This document shows positions 1-21,437 of a stretch of DNA of 64,000 nucleotides, piece after piece (positions within the stretch are counted from its first letter, which is position 1; each line of letters starts with the position of its first letter). Source of the DNA: Mastigias papua (Eukaryota > Cnidaria > Scyphozoa > Rhizostomeae > Mastigiidae); the NCBI GenBank assembly GCA_964019165.1, contig OZ025276.1, forward strand, positions 8,046,320 through 8,110,319, read 5' to 3'. Under the pieces are notes generated by a model, which was not told where the DNA came from, ran no database searches, and saw nothing but the letters and a program-made list of their open reading frames with translations. The position numbers were made by a program, and so were the translations under genes.

Positions 1-3000
1 CATGAATTCTGAACAGTTGATGTTTCTTGTAAAGCGGTTTCTTATAGAAACACGCGTATGCTAGTAAAAATCAACATTACTTCAATCTTTGGGGAAGACT
101 TTGGTTCACTATGCATTTTTCTATAGTTTAGTCCACTGTTAGTCACTGTAACCGTAGTGTTTGCATTTATCCACAGAGAAAATGTTGAAAGTTTTGTATA
201 TAGAACTCAGTAGCGGCACCACGGCGGTCTTCAGTCTGCAGCCTTTAGTCGAGTACGTTATTTATCAGTTGTTTTGCTAAGGGTGTGGTCCCCAGAGTGT
301 GTTCATTGTGAAAGGGCATGACTCTGAAAATCTCCCCCCCCCGTCCAATCTGTGGAAGCTGGTGCTACCCCTGATAGAAGTAGTCCTTATCTTCTATTTC
401 AAAACTAAAAGTAGTACCCTACACTATTGACTAGGGGGGGGGACTTTAGATGGGTTTTCCCTTTTTAGGACCATGCCGTATGTGACCACGCCTATCAATA
501 GAGCAGTGTAATAACAGATGCGGCCAAAGCGTAATGAGATCAATGAATTAACTCGTACTAGAAATTTCCCACCAGTGGGGCTTGTAAGATATGGTGGCCA
601 ATTCCTTTCTTTGCCACCGTTGTCTCCATGAGCGGAATTGAAGCATTGTTCCACATCATCGATTTAGCAGAGATTGCCATAATAAGGACAAAGCCATTCA
701 AAGAAAGTACAACAGTTCTATCTAATATGAGAGGTTGTTAGCTCAAATTTTTACTGGGTATACTTATTGCTTAGAACTAGTGCGCAGGCCTAAATTATTT
801 TGGATGTTTCACTCTATGGTTTCACTCATCATTTCAAAATGGCAGCAAATATCCATAACTGTAAGTTTGAACAGATGAACAGAAATTGAAAGGCTTTTGA
901 CTTGGATCTACATGTGTAGCACAAGTGATAACAACTTCCTGTCTTTATGTCACTGTGTCCAAGAGATAATATGTAGCTCTTTCACATAGGGCACGACAAT
1001 ACGAAAAGATGAAAACTCCTTTTAAAGTTTTTGGCCTTGAAAAAATTGGCCCAAGTCCCATGTTTTTAAGATTCTCCCCCTTCAAATTCTTTCTCATCGT
1101 CTAAATACCTAAATCTTTTCTCTTAGTATTTCCATTTGCCTTTTGGCTGCATCTTTTGTTGTGCTCTTTACTTGTCTTATTCTCTGGATATCTCTCATCC
1201 TGTAGCCTGTGTGCAGACTCGACTGGTCTCCGTTAAAACAGATTAGTTAAGCGCATGAAAATTTTTTATGTATACTTACTTATTTAAATTTTCATAACTA
1301 GTTGTGATATTACCCACGCTTTCCTCTTCAAAGTAGTGTACACAAACAGAATCCTAACGTATTTGAAAGACAAAAATCTGCAGTGTGCGAAGGGCTTTAC
1401 TGTCCTTTTGTACCTCAGCTTGGATTTGTTTTCTGTTTTGGTACGGATAATACTGAACATTGCAACCGCAGCTTGCCTGTGTACACAGGGTATTAATCAG
1501 TGGTGTAGAGGAGGGGACTCAGGGGGGACGCAGGTCCTCTAGCTGTGAGTTGAATAGGGCTCAGCCCCCCAACCCACAGTTAGTATCTTGCAAGTAAAAT
1601 ACTATAAAAATAAAGCAAACACACTTAAGTGTCTATATTACTTTGAAGTGAAAGAGTGTCAGTATAGGATTTCTCAGTACAGCCTTCTTCATTGGATCAC
1701 TTTCTCAGTTTCTTACATAACTATTTGAACCAAGCTCTTAGTTTCTTATAAAAAATGTGTGTACGCCAAGAGCCCCTTAGCTGTCAATTTACTTCCAAAC
1801 CCCTGATTAATCTCTGAGTTTGGAGACTACCTCAGAGCATTTTTTATTACTGCATTACATTATTCAAACAAAGTGGAAGGGAGAGTAAAATTAATAGCAT
1901 ATTTAGCCTTAGGGAGTACAAGGTTACACTCTTTTTTATATGAAAATTTTATAAGAACACGACCCTTAAAATTTACGGAAAATCAATGGGCTGAAGCTGA
2001 AGAGGCTGAAGTAGTATCGTAAAATGATTTGAAACTGATATAAACCTGAAGCTCTACATTGTTTGCCAAAAGTCATCGAGACACCCAGATCATCAGTGTG
2101 TGAAACAAGTCGTAAATTAAGAACAGCCAACCTGTACCTCAATTATACTGGTTCTTACAAAAAAAAGAGTATACTAAAAGTTGTTTTGATGGACAGATCT
2201 AGCCATTGGCGAATATGGCAAAGTTTTCAGCTATTGGCAAAATAAGATTGTCCTAGTTTTCAGCTACCCAAGTCTTAGTAAGGTTGGGAATTGTAAAATG
2301 CAATGAAATTTTTGAAAGTACGAAACGATGACACGAAAGAAGCTTATTTTTAAGATGGCAAGGAGTTCAGTCACTTTAACTTATACGAGTATCCATGGAA
2401 ACATTGAAACGTCTACGAAGCTATACTCTTGTTTATGAGGAACCACTTTGTAAGGAACCTTCATGTAGAATGCCGACAAATTTAAGGAACTTATACTACT
2501 AAAGGAAAATTCCATATGCAACTGTTCAAGTTGAAAATTTTTAAATTAGCAAGCGATCAAGAATCAGAAAGCTGGTTCCATTCATTTGCAACTAACCGCA
2601 TGGATTGTTTCCTATGCTTGTGTCAGTGTGTTCAACTTGGCATGCTTTTACATGTTGACATTATGCTTTGATATTTACAAAAAAATTTTTCCTACCTTCT
2701 TTGTGTGTTTGGTCTTAAGTTATAGCCAAAATTAAAAGCAAACTCCGGAATTTCACTGTTTTACTTGTGTCTGTACCATTTTTATGGCACTAAACTTAAG
2801 CAGTGAAATTTAAGGAACTATTAAGGAACTTTTAGTACTACAATTTGAGCATTGGAGGTCCAAAAATAAGAACTTTGAAACTAGGCCTTGAGCTAGGTTC
2901 CTTATAAGATAGGAAGTATGTATTTGAACGATTTCGTGATATGAACAATATGAATTTCGTCATGGTTTAAACTAAGTTTCTGAAGGTACTGACCCGAGGA

Positions 3001-3390
3001 AATAGAATCTGTTGTCAACTTGACTTTTTATGTTTGCCCAAGTGCATAAATGTCTAGAAGTGGCTGAGCAGAAGCTGATGTTCTAATAGTAATATGGTAC
3101 TCATCATAGTAATGGCATCGTAATATTAATAATTATGATACTCATAACATCTTGTATGGTTCAAATATATTTTTACACTTCCATTAATTATGCACAATTG
3201 GTGTTTGAATTGAACCCCGATCTTTTGAAAGTCCAAAGGATCACATATTTTATTGCCAGTCTTCAATTGTTAGCTTGACCCCTGTCAGTTTATCACTTAC
3301 ACTGATCATTGATTATCTGCCAGTTCACTAGTTGGCTACACAGATAAATGATGGAGGTCAGCCTCAGTATATTGTAAAGATATGCCAACA
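1..3390. other. No gene recognised; AT-rich intergenic DNA
   Basis: I see no exon chain or family motif here. The open frames are short and unsupported. Several scattered AAGGAAC/GTTCCTT words between about 2450 and 2910 suggest old repeat material. A GGGG-rich patch near 1510-1570 resembles the G/C-run repeats seen elsewhere in the window. Confidence 0.5.
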
Positions 3391-3394
3391 AAAC

Positions 3395-3690
3395 GCTAAT
3401 GGTTGTCGTTGCGACTAGCGAATTCATTGGTAACAATAAATTGAAGAGCATCTGTTCTTCTTCTGTGCATATCTAATATTGCAACATGGGTAAATCGTTG
3501 CTGGGTCATCTTTGCTCGCAGCCTGGTTTTGATCCTCCGTGCAGTTGAAAATAGTCTGTAGCTGCAGTGGCTGGATTGACGTAGAGTAGTTTGCAGATCA
3601 GCACAATCTCACTTATCAAGGGATTCTGGTTTGAAGCAAAGCCCTTCACCTCAGTTAGTAAGTAAGAAGAACTGCATACCTTTTTCCCCA
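3395..3690 (-). pseudogene. hAT-family transposase C-terminal remnant
   Basis: On the minus strand one frame reads EIVLICKLLYVNPATAATD, and the neighbouring frame continues FSTARRIKTRLRAKMTQQRF followed by THVAILDMHRRRTDALQF and VTNEFASRND. This is the hAT dimerisation region at the transposase C-terminus (hydrophobic stretch, PAT-A-SE-like segment, then R-K-RLR and NEF). A one-base frameshift near 3557 separates the two halves, and no N-terminal zinc finger or catalytic core is readable nearby. It is a dead fragment. Confidence 0.7.
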
Positions 3691-3699
3691 TTTCTAAAA

Positions 3700-6515
3700 T
3701 TCTCCTGCTAAGGAAAAAGGTACTCATACTAAATGCCACCAGCATAGTTTTGTTCACAAACTTCAATTGAGAAGAAATATTATCGCTTTCTTAAAAGTAC
3801 ATGAGAAGGCTTCCTTAGTTTTTATAAGGCACAAAACTCGACAGATCAAAACGTTTTAAATAGCAAAAGTGGTTAGGGCCAGAATTTCAAAATATATCTG
3901 TCGATAGTGGTCCTCTAAAGTCTACAGGGAAAAAAGGTGCTCTTGATCCACCCTAAAGCCTTCAGGAGCCTTCTCTTGCGTGGAAATTGAAAGTCTGAGG
4001 CTTCGATTGCACTTCAATTCAACTTTATTTTGAAATTCGACAAGATAACTTGTAAAAGTCCTTGACAAATGTTCCTTGGAAAACCTTCTCTGATCCCTGT
4101 GAAAGTCAAAGTTCCCTAGTTTCTTTTTGATTTTGGTCCTGTTCCCTTTTACCCGGGATATATTCTGCATGTTCTCCTGGTCTCTGGAGCCCCTAAATAG
4201 CCCTTTCTGGTGAATGATAAATTCTTCATAGTTAGACAATTAGTCTCTGATTTTCATTATTTAAGTTATTGCTGTTGATTAAACTACTAAAAGGTATCAA
4301 TTCCCTTTTTATTGTTTCAGTCTACTCTAGTCATGCATGCTTCTCTGCTAGCTGCGCGAAAAGTCTTGCCAGATTATTGATGGGGCTATAGTACAGCCAG
4401 CCCCATAGCTCTACGGTCCATGGCATTAAGGGCCATCCTGACAATCAATAAAGGGCAACTCTGTAGCTTTGCATCCAAATTTATAACAAGTGCTCTCTGT
4501 GCCCCCCAGTCCCTACGTCAATGGGTACGACTACACATTTTTTATATAAGAAGCAAACTCTATCCCTTCAGCCTGGGTGTTGCTTAATATTTCGTCAAAT
4601 CCAGTTTTTAAATTTTTTTCTTAAAATTCTTGAAATTTCCTATAGCAACAAGGCAACTGTGAGACGAGAAATAGAATTTTTATCTAAAACATTTGAAAGA
4701 GGAATGTAGTATTTTGCTTTCAGTTTAATAACAACGCATTTTCTCCCAAAAATAGATTTTTCACGTGTACTTTTGAAACTCAGCCTGCCTGTGTGTCTTA
4801 AATGTTTCTTAATTTTTGCATGATTTGAGCCTCCTGTTCCTTATATACTTGTTTTTTACGAAAAAGGTGAAATCATGTTCGTACAGGTAGTGTATCTATA
4901 GTCCAGCTCAAAACTGTAACCAAAATAGGTTGTGGATATTTGTTTTAAAAGTGTCAGTTGGGTGTATCGTGACAGTGGTTTTAAAGTTTGTGTCATGTGC
5001 ATATCCTATCTCTATAGTCATGTGCACTGTCAATTAGTTGCCAGTACTGTAAGCGGGGGAGTTCGTCAATTGAATGAATAGAACTGGTGACAATAATTTG
5101 TTGTGTTCCTTTAGGGGCTAGGTCCTCGGGCTTTGCCTCACAAATGCCTTTAAATGCACCCATATCAAAGAACCCACAGACGTTACAAAACAACCTATAG
5201 TATCATAGATATTCATTTAAGGAATTCCATTTCACCTAAGACCTCAATATCTTGTTGCTTATTAGATTAAAGAAAAATTGCTTTTTTTAGTGAATTCTTT
5301 TCAGCCATCTTTGACCTCAAAAGATTCCAAGATAACTCAATGAATGCTTTCTATCCTTTTTAGCATTGAATCTTGGAACTATGAAATCCACTTTTCTTTG
5401 ATCATATTTTTTATCAGGTGTGTCATAGAAATCCTCAATCTGATAAACAGATTTGCACTGCATGTTTTTGTCTTTAACCAGGGGCCTAGCATATGGCCTA
5501 GTTCTGAAAGTTCCTTATTTTTTGACTTATTTTGACCAAATTTTTGTACCAAAAGTTCTTTATTGTTCCTTAATGTACCCCCCCCCAATTTAAATGTAAA
5601 TATATAAATATTCAATGTTACGATATAAGCCATTTGCTACACTCCTGTTTTATAAGAACCAGCAGAATTGAAGTTGAGGTCGACTGTTGCTAAGTGTTCC
5701 AAAATTTTGAGGCTGAATTGCTCTTAAAGAGAAATTGAATTTGTTGGTGTAGACAACTTAGAAATCAGACAATATAAACAGACAGCATTGGGTGTTTGTG
5801 ACACAAGTATTGTTCTTCACTAAATTAGCGGAAGATGAGAGACATACGTTCTTACTAATGTATGATACTCCCCAAAAGTCTTGGTACACCATGTTAACAC
5901 ACTTGCTATTTTCTCCAGTGGCAACTACTTCACGAAAATCAAAGAGCAGACGTGACGAAGCTGCCAGTTCTCTTCTGGCTAACTAGGAAATGACAGTTCT
6001 TGTCAGTATGTTATTGGAAAGCGTATGCATCGTTGTCCAAAAGTACATTTTACGACAGTACTTTAGCCTCGGCCTCAGGCTCGCGTCCTTATAAAATTTG
6101 TCTTATATTAAAAATTAGTGTTCAAAAATTACACACAGATTTAAGCAAGTTTGGCTTCTTAAGTTTCAATTGTTTACGTTGATAAAAATATTTGAAGCTA
6201 GATAGTTCCTTAAGCAGATTCTCATTTGTAGCAAAAGTTATAGTCTTGGCCTTCTCCAAGTACAGCGAAATGACTATTCGTCATGTTGCCGAAGGTGTTT
6301 CTCTCTTTTCAAGGTGATGGATTTACTGTAAACCCCATACAGACCAGCTCTTTTGAAAATGATGTGAAATGACAGTACCTTAATGATTCTTCACAAATGC
6401 AGCAGGAAAACGTTTCCTACAGGAAATTTCTGTCTGAAAGGGCGCCTGGGTCTTTCTTTTTAACATACACAGACGCACAGTGACACAGATCAACAACTAT
6501 ATAAATAAAAATGCA
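3700..6515. other. No gene recognised; intergenic
   Basis: I find no supported coding sequence. A 105-codon open frame on the minus strand (3922-4239) has lysine/arginine-rich, low-complexity composition and no family resemblance. Short words of the GTTCCTTA type recur at about 4835, 5105, 5510 and 5570, probably old repeat debris. Confidence 0.45.
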
Positions 6516-6516
6516 A

Positions 6517-7437
6517 ATATAAATATATATATATATATATATATAAACTCAAAGAATGATAACTAATTTCTTCGCTACTAATGTCGTCCGTTCAAAGCGA
6601 ATTCTTCAGGCTGAATAACTCCTACTACATTTCACATCATGTTTAAAGATAATTTTTACAATCTGACGTAATATTATTAAGTCACTTATTCGGCATCAAC
6701 CTGAAATTATGAATTTATCTATTTAGCTTAGGTTTGTATTTCGTGATAAAGTAGTTTTCCTTTTCTTTTCGAAAAATCTCATCCTGGTTGTGTAATTTGA
6801 AAAAGGGGCAAATTGTGAATTCTGGTGATTTTAATTTTGCGCATTCGACGATATGTTTATTAACAAATAGTTTGTGGTATTGTAGGAGTGCTATATGATT
6901 TCTGTGGAGGGCTGTTCTATGTCGTAAAGTATCTCCTGATTCTCCAATATATTTCTCACCACAACCGTTACATGATATTACATATATATAGTCTCTAACG
7001 CTACAACTCATTTAATTTTTTATATTAAAGAGTGCTTTATTCTGTTTATCGATTTCAATTTTACTGCATACAATGATCTGTTCACAAGTTTCACAATGTT
7101 TATCCTTACATTTTTTGACTTTTGGTGCGTTACCCGTATTTTCTTGTGATGTAAATTTAGCTTTGGTCTAGATTTTCTTTAAGTTTAGTGGTTGTCGTTT
7201 GCTTGGAATAATTTTAATATTTCTTAGTTTTTGCTTCATTCTAGAGCTTGCATTTAAGATTGAAATTGACTGTGTAATAATGGGGTAAAAATTAGGACTT
7301 TTTGGATTATTAGTAGACACATAAGTTAATACTTCTCTTTGTTGATTTTTTTCTTTTGTTTCTCTAAGTTGTTCTTGTGGGATATCTCTTGCTTTTTAAT
7401 ACCGTTCTCAATCATTTTCTTAGGGTACATAGTCTCA
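6517..7437 (-). mobile_element. Penelope-like element 3' part: linker and GIY-YIG endonuclease, broken
   Basis: Reading leftward, this holds the C-terminal part of a Penelope-like element. First comes an RT-thumb-like YPKKMIENGIKKA, then SKRQPLNLKKI and a cysteine cluster (CKDKHCETCEQI), then the GIY-YIG domain (YIYVISCNGCGEKYIGESGD, then RHRTALHRNH and the ending ITKYKPKLNR) in the last 98 codons at 6715-7011. There are in-frame stops before and after the cysteine cluster and a frameshift near 7395, so it is a pseudogene. Past the stop the strand runs into a hairpin (6560-6608) and then an (AT)n tract (6519-6543). Many elements of this class end next to such tracts. Confidence 0.8.
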
Positions 7438-7440
7438 AGA

Positions 7441-7605
7441 AAACTTCGGTATAGAAGCACGTACTAAATTCCAAAATGAATGGATGAGGTATTTGGATGA
7501 TTGTTTCATTTATTGGGATACAAGAATAGGCTCCATAACAGAACTTCACAACATCCACCCCTCCACCAGCATGCAGCATGAACTCAAATTCTCTCTCTCT
7601 CTCTG
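7441..7605 (+). mobile_element. Penelope-like reverse transcriptase fragment, opposite orientation
   Basis: The plus strand reads NFGIEARTKFQNEWMRYLDD followed by CFIYWD, a short linker, then ITELHNIHPS and LKFS. RYLDDCFI-W is the catalytic motif of Penelope-like reverse transcriptases, in which the following leucine/histidine-rich linker is also typical. It starts within a few bases of the right end of the minus-strand fragment at 6517-7437. The element is therefore rearranged into two facing pieces. The piece ends in a CT-rich run near 7593-7605. Confidence 0.65.
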
Positions 7606-7955
7606 AGGCCTCAATGTAAGAACGAGACCTTTCACAACGCCGCGTTTATCATGCAGAGTGATGCGCGGGTAACCGCGTGTGCACTATATAATTTAAATGT
7701 GCTCACCACGTTGCTAGTCCCTTTTAGTCCGGTGCAATGTGTCTGGCTGGCGTAACTTCATATATTAAGAGATTCCCTCCCTAGCAGTTGCTAAGCCCCC
7801 AATATAGGTGTAGTGTGAAGTAAATAATGTCCTAGCAGTTCTTGGATTAACTTCTGGATACTGTGAAGCCTGCATCAACGGAACAGAATCCACCCTGAGA
7901 AACGTAGCATTCACTCGCCATCTTGCGTAATACGAAGCAACAATCACAAGTGAAG
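7606..7955 (+). promoter_or_regulatory. Upstream/5'UTR region of AMD1 with YY1-like site
   Basis: This interval separates the Penelope debris from the AMD1 start codon and should contain the promoter and 5'UTR. CGCCATCTTG at 7917-7926 is the reverse complement of the YY1 core (CAAGATGGCG), 30 bases before the ATG. YY1 sites in this position are common in housekeeping genes. A TATA-like CTATATAAT lies near 7684. The transcription start cannot be fixed from sequence alone. Confidence 0.45.
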
Positions 7956-17226
<9,271 letters not shown>

Positions 17227-18389
17227 AAAAGTGAAATGAATGACATGGCCATGTTCTTGTGTAGTAATTCTCAAATTGAGCTATCATTAACTTTATCTTT
17301 TGTCAATGATTTTTCATCATGACCTTAAGAGTCAATTTTTTGGAGTGATTTGGATCTGTTGTAAAGGCCGCTCATCCTTGTTCAACATTCTTGACCTTAC
17401 TGGAAATGCAGAAATTGCCCAGTCTCATTCCCATATTTTAAACCCCTTTGGTTGCCGAGATTTCCTCAATTCTCCCTGATGCCCTCTGAACCTTTCAAGA
17501 TTTTTCAGAAAGAACTTTCCAATTGATATTGATTTTAGAGTCCTTTTGCTTTCGAGTTTTTGTTTTTGATTTATTAGGTACACTTTATGCGAATATGGTA
17601 TATTTTCGTAGATATAGGCCTATGTACATGAATATGCAGTGGTCATTTATCATAAAGCTTTAAGTGCGCAATGGCAGTGAGATGAAGCCATGAAATTACT
17701 ACTTGAATTGTACATGATAATTTCGGAAAGTTTAACAAATTTTGATAACGGAACTGTAGAAAATGTAAGTCAAGAAACACTTCTGGTTTACACGACTGTG
17801 GGCCTAGAAGAGGTTTTCATACATGTAGTAGTTTGAAAAGTTTCCTATTTGGTGAATATTCCGAAAAGAGGACTTAACTTAGTTGCATCCTTAAGCCCAT
17901 GCTGTCTTGCTTCACATTATTATTGAAATATTTTCAGTTCGGAGAGGCATTTGTATTTACCGTTTAGGACCCTTGGTTGTTCATGCATATTGTGCAGTTT
18001 TCACTTCAGACTTGGTTTGTAAATCGGGAAGAATCTTGGTTGCGTCACAGCTTGGCATAAGAGCATTTGATCAATTATTTATTGTTCTCTTCACTAATTT
18101 TAACGGCTCTGTTGAAGGGCAGGGCTCGACTCAATTGAGATAAAAACCAGTCAGAGTAGCTTAGCAATATGTTTTGACTAAGCACTAGTGCTGATAACAT
18201 TCCACTCGTTACGTTGTTGTAGGACATTAACACAGAACGTTAGCACGTGTTATTGGCATTAGTGGTTCGATATGATTGGTCTGATTTGTAAATATAACAG
18301 TAGAAGCTTCACTACCCTCCAATTACCCAAATTTGCAATATATATTTTGCAAAGTGAACAGTTACACTCTAGGTCTTCCAATTCCTTAA
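17227..18389. other. AMD1 3' flank; no other gene seen
   Basis: This must contain the AMD1 3'UTR. I see no clear AATAAA at a convincing distance and no further exon. A 78-codon frame at 17907-18143 has no recognisable feature. Confidence 0.45.
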
Positions 18390-19190
18390 TTTTCTTTTGA
18401 ACATTGCAAGATTTTCTAGTTGCTTTTCATTTTCTGGTAATGCATTCCAAAGCTGTTGGCTCAGAAAAAATACAGATTCAATTCCGTATGTCGTTCTGGT
18501 TTTGGCAGTTGCGAAGTACTCCCAGTTGTTAGATTATAGTTTTCATTGCTTTCAACAAAGATATCTTTCATGAAATTTGGATTCAGGTTTTCCTTAGTTT
18601 TAAATATTTCAAACGACAACGACTGAAGATTGTTCTGATGAACTGGCAAAATTATCCCTTTCTATGAGGAATTCATAATAAGGACTATTTCTGTCATTCA
18701 TGAGCCGCAGAGCTCATTCATGAATCATTTACTTTATTCCGAGTACATCGGCCATGAAACATCCAGATCAGAGGACAGTAGTTGAACTAAGGCACGACAA
18801 ACATATGCATCATCAGTACTGTTTTGTCTATATCCATGAATTTCTAACTGGCGGTTCTATACAGAATCTAGATAAGTTTTGAAACTCATATTTCTATCTA
18901 AGGTACAGCATAGGAGTTTCTCTTCAGTGCTCTCCTTTATCAAAGAATTGGCAATTGTCACAGATATTACTAGTTATGTCACAAAATGTTAACAAGTGAC
19001 ATTTGTTGTCAGTTAGTTTCTTGTTTTTTCTCTGGGACCACCTAGAGAGTTTTAAACCATCCTGTTCTAATCGATTCTGAATGTTTTCAAGATTATTGCC
19101 GCATACATAGATAGCCATAATAAGAATGAAAGAGGAGGGGCCCTGAGACGGAGCCTTGAGGGACACCTGTAGTCTTATGCCTGGTTTCCA
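18390..19190 (-). pseudogene. Decayed LINE reverse transcriptase, C-terminal region
   Basis: Minus-strand remnants of a jockey/CR1-like reverse transcriptase. Near 19170 a frame reads TGVPQGSVSGPLLF (the RT motif before the catalytic aspartates). After a frameshift comes NLENIQNRLEQDGLKLSRW and TDNKCHLLTF, the segment after the YADD box. About 300 bases on comes MPVHQNNLQSLSFEIFKTKE, NPNFMKDIF and NYNLT, the usual tail of such proteins. Frameshifts and stops break it, and no YADD is readable. Confidence 0.65.
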
Positions 19191-19270
19191 TAAAGTTATT
19201 TTTTGCTCTTTATTGCTTGTTATGTAGTTTAAGCGCACTTCAAGAAACCAAAACACGTACAAAGCTAATT

Positions 19271-19432
19271 TTATGGAAACATGTCTGAAAACCCAATACG
19301 AGCAACAAAAAGCACCTGCTCTTCATTCCTTTAAGCTTGGTTTCTATTAAATTATTCCATTAAACCGTACATGGGACAGGACTCTATTGCTTTTCGTTGC
19401 TCGTATTGGTTTTCAGACATTTTTCCATAAAT
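19271..19432. repeat. Short inverted repeat
   Basis: The words around 19275-19315 (TGTCTGAAAACC, CAATACGAGCAAC) recur as the reverse complement at 19393-19430 (GTTGCTCGTATTG, GGTTTTCAGACA). The two arms of about 40 bases surround about 80 bases. This looks like a small fold-back or MITE remnant between two LINE fragments. Confidence 0.55.
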
Positions 19433-19699
19433 TCACTTATGCTTGTTTTGGCTTTTTATAGGATGCAGACCCCTTGTTATATCGGCAGCAGTTTTTGGGG
19501 AGGCGTAGCCCCCCTTGACTTCTAGAGCTACTATAATGTATCATTCATTTTCTTATTTTGATTAAGATATGCAGCTCAAACTTCTTTGAAAACATGGCAT
19601 CTTAGATTCGCCCAAAATATCATACAAAGTTTCTAGTTAAAAGACAGTATTGTTAGATAAGAGATGAGAGGCTCTACAGACTGGCATCAAGGGCCCAGT

Positions 19700-20065
19700 G
19701 TTGTTAGATGGCTCGCGTCTTGTGTTACCAAAAGTTACAGTTCTCGTTGAAAGGACACACGAGGAAACGGCTCGCGTCTTGTGTTACCAAAAGTTAAAAC
19801 AGAATCTGGAAGAAAAACATTTGCCTTTCAAGGAGCAATGATTTTTAATGGATTGCCAACCAACCTTATGAAGGAACCTTATTTTGTAAACTTTAAAAGG
19901 AAGATATATACTCTAAGGTTTATATGAAAATCGTGTAATATCTTAGTTTTTAAAATTTTACGTTGTCGGAGGTTTCTTTAAACAGGACCCTTATTGATAG
20001 CAGTACTTTACATGTACTGAAAAAGGCCTATCCTGTATAAATATGCATCATCATTATTATTATTA
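19700..20065 (+). pseudogene. Decayed LINE 3' end (reverse orientation to 18390-19190)
   Basis: The plus strand reads SRLVLPKVKTESGRKTFAFQ, GAMIFNGLPTNLMKEPYF and VNFKRKIYTLRF before a stop. This is the typical C-terminal tail of jockey/CR1-like LINE proteins (P-V-T--G--TF-F-GA--WN-LP). A short 3'UTR follows and ends in CATCATTATTATTATTA, like a LINE microsatellite tail. A block with GGCTCGCGTCTTGTGTTACC is duplicated at 19710 and 19770, and GAGATGAGAGGCTC occurs three times between 19665 and 20130. Confidence 0.55.
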
Positions 20066-20250
20066 GATGAGAGATGAGAGGCTCGACAAACTAGCATCTG
20101 GGCCCAGTATTGTTAGATGAGAGATGAGAGGCTCAACAGACTGGCATCAGGGCCTTGATCACGGTTGTGAACTTTCGACATCTCTTTGACTTGTACACAA
20201 CAATGATGAGTTATTCAGCAGAGATTATGGATCATAGAGGCTTTTCACTC

Positions 20251-20526
20251 CAGGCACCGCGGAACAGGGGGGGGGGCTGGGGGGCTATAGCCCCCCACTT
20301 CTTTCGAAAATAAACAATAATGTTTTAAAGAGGTCAAAAGAATTCGCTATTGATTGATTACTGTAGTTTTTCCGGTACTCAAACGCGGCATCTGAATTGA
20401 GCACTAGTATTGTGCTGCAGGGATTACTTTTTTGATAAATCGTGACGTCAATAATAGAGAAATATAGCCACTTCGCTAAATTTTAGCCCCCCCCCCCCCC
20501 ACTTTCAGACTGCTCCGCGGTCCCTG
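20251..20526. mobile_element. MITE with CAGGNACCGCGGANCAG ends
   Basis: A 276-bp element whose first 17 bases (CAGGCACCGCGGAACAG) match the reverse complement of its last 17 with two differences. CACTC flanks it on both sides (20246-20250 and 20527-20531). G-run and C-run stretches adjoin the ends, as in the smaller element at 44370. CAGG-type ends suggest a hAT relative, but the duplication I can see is 5 bp rather than 8. Confidence 0.55.
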
Positions 20527-21437
20527 CACTCTTCTTTTTATAATTACTAGTAAAATTGAGCTTCAGGCTGGCTGTTCTTAATTTTTCCAAAATTGAGTGA
20601 AACGAATATGTGCTCTTAGAGGCCCTAAAAACGCAGCTGAAAGTCTTGCCGATGATGATGAAATAGTGAACGGGACAATGGACACCGTTTCAGTACGGCA
20701 GAAATATGCAATAAATGTTATAACGTCTTTTTCAAAGAGCTGAAGCTTGTTATCCAATGCTCATGTTGGCCTTCTCTCCACCCCATCTGTAACAGCCCAC
20801 CCCAGAGACATTCACCCCGAACATTTTCCCACCCCCACTTATTTACTTTTAGACTTTTTTCAACCCCCGCTTATTGGCAACCCCTTCTATTCCGAACAGT
20901 AGAGTACATCTACCTTGGAAGCTTTCCAACCCTGCTGCTCATATTGCAATCCCCCGCATTTTACGTTGAGCCTTTTTCCAACCTCCCCCCCCCCCCGTTT
21001 ATTACCATCCCCTTCTATTTGGAAAATTCCTCCTGGTTAATAAGACCCAAATTTATTAGTTTTTGAAAAAATTACTAACCCATAATTGGTATGACCAACT
21101 ATTACGATCCCCCTTGTATTAAGCATCCGCGAGTAGCTGGCAGAGCAAATGGATGATACGTGCAACGCGTAAAGGAGGCTGAATTAATGACATGTGGCAC
21201 AACAACAGTGGCGAGAACTAACAGACAATGGGACACGTACCGAATGTGTGTAGCCACACTATTATTTATTATTGAAGAACAATTACAGTCATATCCCTAA
21301 GATAATAGAAAGGTGAGTGGCCACAGTTTCCAACTGTTGACTTCCGGTACATTGAGCTAAATCTCCTTAAGCACTTATTTCGCTCCTTGAACTTTTGACG
21401 CTTTTGGTTGAGGGCACTAAATGTGTGAGCTGTGAAA
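20527..21437. other. C-rich degenerate repeat region upstream of the collagen-like gene
   Basis: From about 20760 to 21050 the sequence repeats variants of CCAACCCCCGCTTATTGGCAA and CCATCCCCTTCTATT. It is the reverse-strand cousin of the GGGG/TTGGAA repeat at 28800-29120. No gene is evident. The segment just before 21438 should hold the promoter of the collagen-like gene, but no TATA or initiator is clear. Confidence 0.45.

Noticed and set aside
1081..1215. Minus-strand stretch reading RMRDIQRIRQVKSTTKDAAK then RQMEILREKI and a stop, with an acceptor-like CACACAG before it
   Set aside because: It looks exon-like, but no family is recognised and no partner exons were found to the right, so I do not call a gene.
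3922..4239. 105-codon Lys/Arg-rich frame, minus strand
   Set aside because: No family resemblance, no splice context, ordinary AT-rich composition; may be chance.
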